A stretch of 15,107 bases of DNA from an uncultured Anaerotruncus sp. (GTDB lineage: Bacteria > Bacillota > Clostridia > Oscillospirales > Ruminococcaceae), in the NCBI GenBank assembly GCA_910586875.1, contig CAJUJI010000063.1:1-15107 (forward strand). Reading direction: 5' to 3'. Each line of letters begins with the position of its first letter. The first letter of the stretch is position 1. Below the pieces are notes generated by a model. That model saw only the letters and a program-made list of their open reading frames with translations, had not been told where the DNA came from and ran no database searches. This document shows positions 1 to 6,308 of this stretch, piece after piece. The position numbers and the translations under genes are program-made.

Positions 1-112
1 AAGTTTCGCCAGCCTTTTCAAAGGCTGCGGATTCCAAAGGCAGAGCCTTTGGTCGGATAAAAAGGGAAAAGCCCGTTAGGGGCTTTTTTCTTTTTGTCCG
101 AAACGCGTCTTT
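1..112 (-). repeat. Three-hairpin repeat module, copy A (may be cut by window edge)
   Basis: Read on the minus strand this contains, in order, a box AAAGACGCGTTTCG (99-112), hairpin I (arms 53-74 and 80-101, about 22 bp with a few mismatches and a GTTAG loop), a GACC linker, hairpin II (arms 34-41 and 45-52, 8 bp), a CCGC linker, hairpin III (arms 10-17 and 20-27, 8 bp), and the end GGCGAAACTT (1-10). The order and linkers match copy B (304-412) and copy C (about 7709-7790). The hairpin arms differ between copies but remain self-complementary. The T-rich side of hairpin I could also serve as a terminator. No protein is expected here. Confidence 0.75.
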
Positions 113-303
113 TCCTGAGAAGCGCATTTTTTGGGGTGAATTCCAGTGCATAGTGTATGCTATGCACTGGAAGAGGGGGGCTTTTTGTAAGAAAAAAAGC
201 CCCCTTTAAAGGAAAAAAGAAGCAAGCGCATGGCGACCAAATCTGCGATTTGGCACCGCGCTTGCGGGGATATCGCCGAACTGCGGTTCGGCTCTTAAAC
301 GAT
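113..303. repeat. Hairpin-dense spacer between inverted repeat modules
   Basis: No convincing gene is present. The stretch holds several perfect inverted repeats: 141-153 with 160-172 (13 bp, loop TGTATG); 176-186 with 194-204 (11 bp, G/T-rich arm against A/C-rich arm, terminator-like); 222-229 with 258-265 (8 bp) enclosing 237-243 with 247-253 (7 bp); and 275-281 with 286-292 (7 bp, loop TGCG). The inner hairpin at 234-253 begins GCGACCAA and ends TTTGG, as hairpin II of the flanking modules does, so it looks like a partial extra copy. The hairpins at 237-253 and 275-292 share a CTGCG apex. Confidence 0.7.
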
Positions 304-412
304 AAAGACGCGTTTCGCAAAAAAGAAAGCCCTTTCAGAGCTTTCTTTTTTGCGACCAAGGGGCGCTGCCCCTGGACCCCGCCACCTTTGAAAAGGTGGA
401 CGAAACTTTTTA
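304..412 (+). repeat. Three-hairpin repeat module, copy B
   Basis: In order: the box AAAGACGCGTTTCG (304-317), an exact reverse complement of 99-112; hairpin I (arms 315-330 and 340-355, 16 bp perfect); linker CGACCA; hairpin II (arms 359-364 and 368-373, AGGGGC loop GCT); linker CCCCG; hairpin III (arms 382-388 and 393-399); and the end GACGAAACTTTTT (399-411). It lies about 16 bp beyond the stop codon of the minus-strand helicase gene. Compared with copies A and C the linkers and closing pairs are kept, while the arms change in a compensatory way. Confidence 0.8.
315..355 (-). terminator. Probable terminator of the minus-strand operon (hairpin I of copy B)
   Basis: A 16-bp perfect inverted repeat (315-330 with 340-355, 9-nt loop) lies downstream of the helicase stop codon when read on the minus strand. 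The 3' arm on that strand contains a run of six T, and the stem is A/T-rich toward its base. It would form a strong RNA hairpin from either strand, so it may also act on plus-strand transcription. Its role as the operon terminator is inferred from position and structure. Confidence 0.6.
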
Positions 413-427
413 TACAATATTATTATG

Positions 428-2983
428 TTAATGTGGCTCTAGCAGTTCCAAAAACGGGCTGGGTTTACAAGGAAAGTGGTTCGTGTTATATCGGGCCCAG
501 GAAAGATAGAGCCGCTTTTTGGCGCGGGTGATTGAAACATAAAACACCCGCTTTTCCTCCTCTAGGGCGCCATCCCGCACCGCAAAGAAGCTGGGAAAGA
601 TTCCGTCCTGCAAAACAGGCAGAAATACATAGTCAAACTCGCAGCCCTTTGACTGATGTGCGGTGATGACAGCGACCTTGTTGGCGGTTTTGGAAAGGCG
701 GTCCATTTCGCTGGCAGAAAGTGCGCTCAGCTCCAACAGTTCGGAAAGCTGACGGAAAAGCGGCTGCTGGGGATTGGTATATTCCTGCGCAAAGGAACAG
801 AACAATGCGAGATTGGAAAGCTGTTCCGGCTGCCTTGCATAGAGCCTTTGCAGGTCGAACACCTCCTGCAACCGCTCCAGTAGCGCGGGCAAACTTTCAA
901 AGGTTTGGGTGCGCAACCCTTGCAGTAGAGTTGCCGCATTTTCCAAACGTGGCAGATATTTTGCGTAAAAGGCACGACGTTCATTGGTTTGCGGGCGCAG
1001 ATAGTTTACGGTTAATAAATTGAGCACATCGGCGGTGGCAAGAATGTCGTCCATCGCGTCATGGGAGGGGTCGTGCGCAGTATGCAGCGCTGCTGCAACG
1101 GTGCAAAGCTTATGGTTTTCCAGCTTTTTGAGAAATCGCCGGCTCAAATCGAGCGTATCATACCAGGGGTTGGAAAGCGGTCGGGATACCTGGTACCGCA
1201 GCAGATTTTGTGCTGTGATGGTCATGTCAAATCCGACATTGTGTCCAACAATGACACAGCCCTCTATAAAATCAAGGAACTCGGTCAATGCAGTAGCAGG
1301 TGAAACGCCATGCTCTGTGAGATAGGCGTCAGAAAAGCCATGCACCTGCTCCGAGCTGCCGACCGGACGTGACGGCCGTAAAAAGCGCTCAAAGCGGGCG
1401 GCCTCGCTGCCGTCTGGGGCGAGGCGCACGGCCGCCATCTGAATAATATCATCACAGTACACATCGGTACCGGTGGATTCTACATCAAACACAACAACTC
1501 GGCCGCCTTCCATTGCATCCAGCAGCAGGTCAAAAAAGTCGCCGGAGCGGGTGCGGATATCTACAAAATCGGTCAGCGCAACGCCAAGGCCATTTTTATA
1601 CCCTGCAATCACCGCCTGAACGGTTGCATCTCCAACGCCGCGCACCAGGCGGGTTAGAATGCGCCGCAGGCTGGCGCCATCCTGTGGGTTGAGCAGCAGC
1701 CGTACCCCCGCAAGCAAATCCTTAATCTCGGCGCGTTTAAACAATCGAAACTCGTCTGCAAGCATAAAGCGAATTTGGCTGCTGGCTTCCAGACAATAGG
1801 GGCGCAGCAGGTGGCAAACATCGGTGCAGGCGCGATTGTTGCGGGTGATGATTGCCACACGGGAATAGTCCGAAAGATGCAGTGCAGCGATCTGCTGATA
1901 AAGCCAGGCGACCTCATCCTCCATGGTATCAAATCGATGTACTTCTATGTCGGTGCAGGCGGCGCTGCCGGGAGAAAGTCCGCTATCCTCTCCGATAGAA
2001 AATGCGTTGTGCAGAAAATTCTGTGCGACTGCTAGAAGCTGCTGGCTTGCACGATAATTTTGCGTAAATTGCAGCACCAGCGGGTCAAACTCTTTGACAA
2101 ACAGTTCGATAAGCTGATTGGGGGCGGAGCCGCGCCATTCATAGATGGTCTGGTTAAAATCGCCGCAGAGCAGCAGCTTTGCATGTCCACACAGGCGGGT
2201 CAGCAAGCGGTATTCCGGCAGGCTGACGTCCTGTACCTCATCGATGTGAATGTAAGCAAAACGCTGTTGCCAAAGGGCGGCCTGTTCAGGATCGGAGAGC
2301 AGCGCATCCGCCCGTAAAAGCAGATCATGAAAGTCAAGTGTGTTGTTGCGAACCAGTTTAGCGGTGTAAAGCTGCTCGATCGAGCGGCCATAACGCTCGA
2401 GAAAATGGAAAAACTTCAGATCAAAGCTGCGATGTTGGTCGATGCAGAGCTTTTCAATCAGGCCGCGCTGGTGAGCGAATAGATAGTCGGCCGCATGTGC
2501 GCCGGTTTCTGGATGCGCAAATCGGCATTCCTTCACCAGACCGATAAAATTTTGCAGGATGGTCGCGGGCTCCTCAGCCGCCTCGCGTCCAATGGCTTCC
2601 AGCGTGACCTCGCGGATGATTTCCAGACAATCCGGTTGATCGCAGATGGTGAAATCTGCTCCAATATCGGTTAAGCGGGTGGAGGATTGGCGCAGCAGCC
2701 AGCCGCAAAAGCTGTGTACCGTGCGGATGACCACCTGTGCGGAGGAGCTGCCAGCGCGCTCATCGATCCGCTCTGCCATCTCGCGGCAGGCGCGGTTGGT
2801 GAAGGTCAGGCAGAGGATCTGCTCCGGCCTGGCGATGCCGCTGTTAAGAAGGTTGGCTACCCGACACGCAAGTGTATTGGTTTTTCCGGTGCCCGCGCCT
2901 GCTAATAAGAGGATGTGGCGCGAAAATTCGGTGGCAGCTTGTTGCTGCTCCCTGTTCAATGTTGGGAGGATGGCAGTCGCCAA
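428..2983 (-). CDS. UvrD/Rep-type DNA helicase with inserted DEDDh 3'-5' exonuclease domain
   Basis: This 851-aa protein carries superfamily 1A helicase motifs: Walker A AGAGTGKT (28-35), LTFTNRACREM (59-69), Walker B DEVQD (248-252), GDFNQTIYEWRGS (274-286), NYRAS (309-313), motif V AHQSKGCEFD (775-784) and motif VI VFYVSITRAKK (813-823). Between motifs IV and V lies an exonuclease domain (about 496-660) with all DEDDh residues visible: DVE (D500, E502), HNVGFD (H581, D586) and HDAMDD (H641, D646). It resembles the PolC/DnaQ proofreading fold. The start is TTG at 2983, with an AAAGGAG site 8 bases upstream. The predicted activity is ATP-driven 3'-5' unwinding coupled to 3' end trimming, so DNA repair or recombination is likely. 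It is not AddA, whose nuclease is C-terminal and of another fold. It lies 62 bp after the ligase gene and is probably cotranscribed with it. Family call is firm; biological role is inferred. Confidence 0.92.
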   Translation of the reverse strand: MATAILPTLNREQQQAATEFSRHILLLAGAGTGKTNTLACRVANLLNSGIARPEQILCLTFTNRACREMAERIDERAGSSSAQVVIRTVHSFCGWLLRQSSTRLTDIGADFTICDQPDCLEIIREVTLEAIGREAAEEPATILQNFIGLVKECRFAHPETGAHAADYLFAHQRGLIEKLCIDQHRSFDLKFFHFLERYGRSIEQLYTAKLVRNNTLDFHDLLLRADALLSDPEQAALWQQRFAYIHIDEVQDVSLPEYRLLTRLCGHAKLLLCGDFNQTIYEWRGSAPNQLIELFVKEFDPLVLQFTQNYRASQQLLAVAQNFLHNAFSIGEDSGLSPGSAACTDIEVHRFDTMEDEVAWLYQQIAALHLSDYSRVAIITRNNRACTDVCHLLRPYCLEASSQIRFMLADEFRLFKRAEIKDLLAGVRLLLNPQDGASLRRILTRLVRGVGDATVQAVIAGYKNGLGVALTDFVDIRTRSGDFFDLLLDAMEGGRVVVFDVESTGTDVYCDDIIQMAAVRLAPDGSEAARFERFLRPSRPVGSSEQVHGFSDAYLTEHGVSPATALTEFLDFIEGCVIVGHNVGFDMTITAQNLLRYQVSRPLSNPWYDTLDLSRRFLKKLENHKLCTVAAALHTAHDPSHDAMDDILATADVLNLLTVNYLRPQTNERRAFYAKYLPRLENAATLLQGLRTQTFESLPALLERLQEVFDLQRLYARQPEQLSNLALFCSFAQEYTNPQQPLFRQLSELLELSALSASEMDRLSKTANKVAVITAHQSKGCEFDYVFLPVLQDGIFPSFFAVRDGALEEEKRVFYVSITRAKKRLYLSWARYNTNHFPCKPSPFLELLEPH

Positions 2984-3045
2984 TAGAGATGCTCCTTTCC
3001 TTTTCCCACTGCGCGCAGGGGCACTGACACAGAGCGCGGCAGAAG

Positions 3046-4713
3046 CTACTTGTCCTGATCTGCCAAACGAATTTCCTTGCGCTTGATTTTGCCGGAAATG
3101 GTTTTTGGTAGCTCTGTAACAAACTCCACAATGCGCGGATACTTATAAGGCGCAGTTTCCTTTTTCACATGGTTTTGCAGCTCCTTCTTGAGCAGGTCGG
3201 AGCCTTCCCAGCCACGCGCCAGTACAACGGTCGCCTTGACCACCTGACCGCGCACAGGGTCAGGTGCAGCCGTGACCGCACACTCGAGCACCGCGGGATG
3301 TGTCAGCAGCGCGGACTCCACCTCAAATGGCCCGATGCGGTAGCCGGAGCATTTGATTACATCATCGTTGCGCCCCACAAACCAAATGTAACCGTCGCCG
3401 TCCCGCCATGCGGTGTCGCCGGTGGAGTACATGTTGTTTGCGAAAGCCTCTGCATTGACCGCGTCATCCTTGTAATATTCCACCAAAAGTCCGGCAGGCC
3501 GCTGCTTATCCAGGTTTTTCACCACAATGGTGCCGACAATACCATCTTCACAGCTGTTGCCGTTTTCGTCCACGATGTCCAAATCATAAAGCGGAGAAAA
3601 TTTGCCGGTTGAACCTGGCTTAACCGGCATCCAAGGGAAATTCGCGATGATGACGGTGGTTTCGGATTGCCCGAAGCCCTCGGTAATTTCCAAACCGGTA
3701 GCCCGCTTGAACTGGTAAAATACCTCGGGATTCAGTGGTTCGCCAGCGGTGGTACATTTTTTCAGCGAGGACAAATCATAATTGGATAGATCCTCTTTGA
3801 TTAAAAAGCGGTAAACGGTGGGCGGGGCGCAGAAGGTAGCAGGACGCAGCCGCTGGAGGGTTTCCAGCAGATGCAGCGGTTCAAAGCGGCCCTCGGTGTC
3901 ATAAGCGACAATCACCGCACCGCAGATCCACTGGCCGTAAATTTTACCCCAGCCAAACTTTGCCCAACCGGAGTCAGCGGATACAAAGTGCAGTTGTCCC
4001 TCCTGCACCTGATGCCAATAATGAGCGGTTGTAATATGCCCTAGCGGATAGATATAATTGTGCACAATCATTTTGGGCATTCCGGTGGTGCCGGAGGAGA
4101 AATAGGCCAGCATCAGATCGTCGTTGCAGGTGGCCTGAGCGCCGGCCGGCCGCGCAAAATCGGTGCTGTGTTTTTGGACCTCTGCGCGAAAGTCCAGGCA
4201 GTCGCTGGGGATCTGCCCGCCAACAACTGCGACCTGCTCCAGCTTGTGGCACTGGGTCCGCACCTGTGCAATATTGTGCAGCAGCTCGGGTTCATTTACA
4301 CAGCAGATCATCCGAATATTTGCTTTGTTGCAGCGATATTCAATGTCATGCGGCATCAGCTGAAAGGTTGCAGGGATTACAACAGCCCCTAGCTTGTGTA
4401 GCGCAAGCATACAAACCCAGGCTTCTATACGTTGTTTGAGGATCAGCAGTACAAAATCTCCCTTTTGTATTCCGTAATGGGCGAAGAAGTTTGCCGCCTG
4501 ATTGGAACGCAGCATCAAATCATGAAAGGTGAGGCGTTCCTCATGTCCATCGCCATCTACCCAGACAAGTGCAGGTTTTTTCGGGTCAAGACGCGCCCAT
4601 TCATCAATTACATCAAACGCAAAGTTAAAATTTTCGGGGATGTTTAACCGATAATTCGCTTTGAAATCCTCATAGGAGTCGAACTCGGTACGCGCAAGGA
4701 ATTTCTCTATCAT
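3046..4713 (-). CDS. AMP-forming acyl-CoA synthetase (acetyl-/medium-chain acyl-CoA ligase-like)
   Basis: A 555-aa member of the adenylate-forming ANL superfamily, full length for the family. It should activate a carboxylate to an acyl-adenylate and transfer it to coenzyme A. Visible motifs are the P-loop SSGTTGMPK (206-214), TEGFGQSETT (344-353), STGD (430-433), the hinge region GRNDDVIKCSGYRIGP (447-462) and the C-terminal PKTISGKIKRKE (536-547) with catalytic lysine K542. The C-terminus resembles medium-chain acyl-CoA and benzoate-CoA ligases more than AcsA, but the substrate cannot be read from sequence. There is no signal peptide, so it is cytoplasmic. ATG at 4713 is preferred because GGAGAGG lies 8 bases upstream; a GTG at 4722 would overlap that site. 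It follows the HTH/cupin gene by 30 bp, implying cotranscription. Confidence 0.92.
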   Translation of the reverse strand: MIEKFLARTEFDSYEDFKANYRLNIPENFNFAFDVIDEWARLDPKKPALVWVDGDGHEERLTFHDLMLRSNQAANFFAHYGIQKGDFVLLILKQRIEAWVCMLALHKLGAVVIPATFQLMPHDIEYRCNKANIRMICCVNEPELLHNIAQVRTQCHKLEQVAVVGGQIPSDCLDFRAEVQKHSTDFARPAGAQATCNDDLMLAYFSSGTTGMPKMIVHNYIYPLGHITTAHYWHQVQEGQLHFVSADSGWAKFGWGKIYGQWICGAVIVAYDTEGRFEPLHLLETLQRLRPATFCAPPTVYRFLIKEDLSNYDLSSLKKCTTAGEPLNPEVFYQFKRATGLEITEGFGQSETTVIIANFPWMPVKPGSTGKFSPLYDLDIVDENGNSCEDGIVGTIVVKNLDKQRPAGLLVEYYKDDAVNAEAFANNMYSTGDTAWRDGDGYIWFVGRNDDVIKCSGYRIGPFEVESALLTHPAVLECAVTAAPDPVRGQVVKATVVLARGWEGSDLLKKELQNHVKKETAPYKYPRIVEFVTELPKTISGKIKRKEIRLADQDK

Positions 4714-4743
4714 GGGATTCACCTCTCCTATATCAAATTTCGT

Positions 4744-5292
4744 TTATTCATTGATAATCGTTAGAAAACGCACCGGCCCGCCAACCGCCCGCTGGCCATG
4801 CGGCGTCATCGGGTTGAAAAAGGCGCTGTCACCTGCGTGCAGAAGAAACTCCCGCGAGCCAATGACCAATTGTACGGTACCTTCCAATACATAGTTAAAT
4901 TCCTGGCCGCCGTGTACAACCAGCTCAGGGCCCTTTTCCATCGGCTCCAAATCGACCACCATGGGATCAAAGGTGCGGCCGATATAGTTGAATGCAAGCG
5001 AGCTGAATTTATAGCCGCTGTACCGCTCGACAGAAACGCCGTTGCCCTGGCGCACGATGGTATAGTCATTCATGCGCGGCGCATCGCCGGTGAGCAGCAC
5101 GGTTGGGTCAACATTCAGCTCGGCGGCGACGGCGTAGATCACACCGATGGGGATGTCTGTTGCACCACTTTCATAGTTCATATACTCCTCAAGTGATACA
5201 TTCACCTTTTTGGCAAGGGTTGCTGCATCCACCTCTAAAATATCGCGCAGCTCTCTAATCCGTTCGGAAATTTGTTTAATCTGTTCGTTCAT
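4744..5292 (-). CDS. XRE-family HTH transcriptional regulator with C-terminal cupin domain
   Basis: A 182-aa protein. Residues about 6-65 form a helix-turn-helix of the Cro/C1 type (RIRELRDILEV, then TLAKKVNVSLEEYMNYESG). Residues about 105-180 form a single cupin barrel with motif 1 HGGQEFNYVLEGTVQ and motif 2 GDSAFFNPMTPHGQRA. This architecture is typical of small-molecule-responsive regulators in which the cupin senses a ligand. The start is ATG at 5292, with GGAGGA 5 to 7 bases upstream; an in-frame upstream start at 5316 has no such site and is rejected. It heads the leftward operon with the acyl-CoA synthetase, so it probably senses a carboxylate or acyl-CoA linked to that enzyme and may autoregulate. 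Ligand and targets are unknown. Confidence 0.9.
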   Translation of the reverse strand: MNEQIKQISERIRELRDILEVDAATLAKKVNVSLEEYMNYESGATDIPIGVIYAVAAELNVDPTVLLTGDAPRMNDYTIVRQGNGVSVERYSGYKFSSLAFNYIGRTFDPMVVDLEPMEKGPELVVHGGQEFNYVLEGTVQLVIGSREFLLHAGDSAFFNPMTPHGQRAVGGPVRFLTIINE

Positions 5293-5331
5293 GCTGCATC
5301 CTCCTTTATCAAGCAAACCGCATTTTTTTCT

Positions 5332-5360
5332 ATTTTACAGGTTCCCGCGTGGAATTGCAA
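5332..5360 (-). promoter_or_regulatory. Candidate sigma-A promoter of the regulator/ligase/helicase operon
   Basis: On the minus strand TTGCAA (5360-5355) is followed after exactly 17 bases by TAAAAT (5337-5332), leaving an untranslated leader of about 30 bases before the ATG at 5292. It matches the sigma-70/A consensus at 4 of 6 and 5 of 6 positions. A TTGACA at 5373-5368 lacks a -10 partner at proper spacing. Confidence 0.5.
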
Positions 5361-5386
5361 GGCGCTTTGTCAATTTAATCTGTTAG

Positions 5387-5445
5387 AGAATTCGACAGAA
5401 CAACTGCGATTTCAGCAGAATAAGACATACTAATCGTCGAATTCT
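5387..5445. promoter_or_regulatory. Perfect 10-bp inverted repeat, candidate operator between divergent genes
   Basis: AGAATTCGAC (5387-5396) and GTCGAATTCT (5436-5445) are exact reverse complements separated by 39 bp. The right arm fills the spacer between the -35 and -10 of the xpt promoter candidate, and the left arm lies about 27 bp upstream of the minus-strand promoter candidate. Both arms lie upstream of the expected start sites, so this is better read as a DNA operator than as RNA structure. A small hairpin (CTGC 5404-5407, GCAG 5415-5418) lies between the arms. The binding protein is unknown; the adjacent HTH/cupin regulator or a purine regulator are candidates. The arms contain CGAA as PurR boxes do, but their orientation and spacing do not fit the usual PurR pair. 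Confidence 0.55.
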
Positions 5446-5450
5446 ATAAA
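5422..5450 (+). promoter_or_regulatory. Candidate sigma-A promoter of the xpt operon
   Basis: AAGACA (5422-5427), a 17-bp spacer and TATAAA (5445-5450) give a good sigma-A match. Transcription would start near 5457 and leave a leader of about 150 nt before the xpt ATG. The right arm of the inverted repeat occupies the spacer, so a bound protein would block polymerase. Confidence 0.5.
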
Positions 5451-5456
5451 ATAAAA

Positions 5457-5610
5457 AGATTTGTGTTGTTTATGATTTGATGATTTGCCTTATTGAAGAT
5501 TTTGTAAATTTACGGTAAACTGAGAGTAGAAAATCTGTGAACAGAGGATACAGGAAGCAGCCCTTTTTCTTTGGCTGGCTTCCAATTTTATTTGGAGGTA
5601 ATTGCGGCTT
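5457..5610 (+). promoter_or_regulatory. Structured 5' leader of xpt with hairpin next to the ribosome binding site
   Basis: The leader contains AGATTTT (5497-5503) pairing with AAAATCT (5530-5536), a 10-bp palindrome GTAAATTTAC (5504-5513), and a hairpin with arms 5553-5562 and 5573-5583 (10 bp with one bulged G). The 3' end of this last hairpin, TCCAA (5581-5585), can instead pair with TTGGA (5592-5596), which overlaps the Shine-Dalgarno GGAGG (5594-5598). This suggests alternative folds that could expose or hide the site. I do not recognise a known riboswitch class; the conserved purine aptamer sequences are absent. Function is inferred only. Confidence 0.35.
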
Positions 5611-6189
5611 ATGGAACTGCTCAAACAACGTATCCAAAGGGATGGCCTTGTAAAGCCTGGCAATGTACTCAAGGTGGACAGCTTTTTAAATCATCAGATG
5701 GACATTGCATTATTTGAGGAGATCGGCAAGGAATTTCAGCGCAGATTTTCCCAGGATGGAGTTACCAAAATTCTTACAATTGAGGCTTCCGGTATCGGAA
5801 TTGCCTGTATTGCCGCGCGGTATTTTCAGGTTCCGGTATTGTTTGCGAAGAAGTCACAGAGCAAGAATATCGACGGCGAGGTGTTTAGCTCCCGCGTGGA
5901 AAGCTTTACACATGGGCGTATTTATGACATCCTTGTGTCCAAAAAGTATTTGAGCGAGCAGGACCGCGTGCTGGTAATCGATGATTTTTTGGCGAAGGGC
6001 AGCGCTTTGGAGGGACTGTGTAAGTTGGTAGAGGACTCCGGCGCAACGCTGGTCGGCGCAGGCATCGTGATTGAGAAGGGGTTCCAGGGCGGTGGCGCGT
6101 TAATTCGCGGACGCGGCGTGCGGGTGGAATCGCTGGCGATTATCGATGGGATGGATGACCAAACCGGCCAGGTTTTCTTCCGCGATTAA
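5611..6189 (+). CDS. xpt: Xanthine phosphoribosyltransferase
   Basis: A 192-aa cytoplasmic type I phosphoribosyltransferase, close to the 194 residues usual for Xpt. It transfers phosphoribosyl from PRPP to xanthine, giving XMP for GTP synthesis. The PRPP-binding loop VLVIDDFLAKGSAL lies at 120-133, with IEASGIG at 58-64 near the binding pocket; the N-terminus MELLKQRI is typical of Xpt. ATG at 5611 fits the family start and lies 12 bases after GGAGG; an in-frame TTG at 5602 lies only 3 bases after it. It is first in a plus-strand series with a nucleoside-type ABC importer, giving a take-up-and-salvage unit. Some related enzymes also use hypoxanthine or guanine, so base specificity is less certain than the family. 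Confidence 0.93.
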   Translation: MELLKQRIQRDGLVKPGNVLKVDSFLNHQMDIALFEEIGKEFQRRFSQDGVTKILTIEASGIGIACIAARYFQVPVLFAKKSQSKNIDGEVFSSRVESFTHGRIYDILVSKKYLSEQDRVLVIDDFLAKGSALEGLCKLVEDSGATLVGAGIVIEKGFQGGGALIRGRGVRVESLAIIDGMDDQTGQVFFRD

Positions 6190-6308
6190 AAAATCCAACG
6201 CCACGGTACATAAAAAGTATGTATCAGCTTTAAAATCCGTTCCAAATACCCAACGGGTATTTGAATAGAACCACACACCAGTTTTGAAGAATTGGAAGGA
6301 GAAAAGGA
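6190..6308 (+). other. xpt-bmp intergenic gap with small hairpins
   Basis: This 119-bp gap holds a perfect 9-bp hairpin (CAAATACCC 6243-6251, loop AAC, GGGTATTTG 6255-6263) and a weaker 6-bp one (6207-6212 with 6218-6223). Neither is followed by a T run, so neither looks like a terminator. They may be processing or stability elements separating xpt from the highly expressed binding protein. I see no convincing promoter. Confidence 0.4.

Noticed and set aside
18..531. Open frames on both strands within the left hairpin region, 113 and 124 codons
   Set aside because: They run through dense inverted repeats, have no convincing ribosome binding site, have low-complexity Lys/Phe/Arg-rich products, and one overlaps the helicase 3' end.
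5387..5445. PurR box pair
   Set aside because: CGAA cores exist, but the arms diverge and are about 49 bp apart, unlike the usual inward pair with about 16-17 bp spacing.
5457..5610. Purine (guanine/xanthine) riboswitch upstream of xpt
   Set aside because: The conserved P1 junction and loop sequences are not present; the leader is reported only as structured and unassigned.
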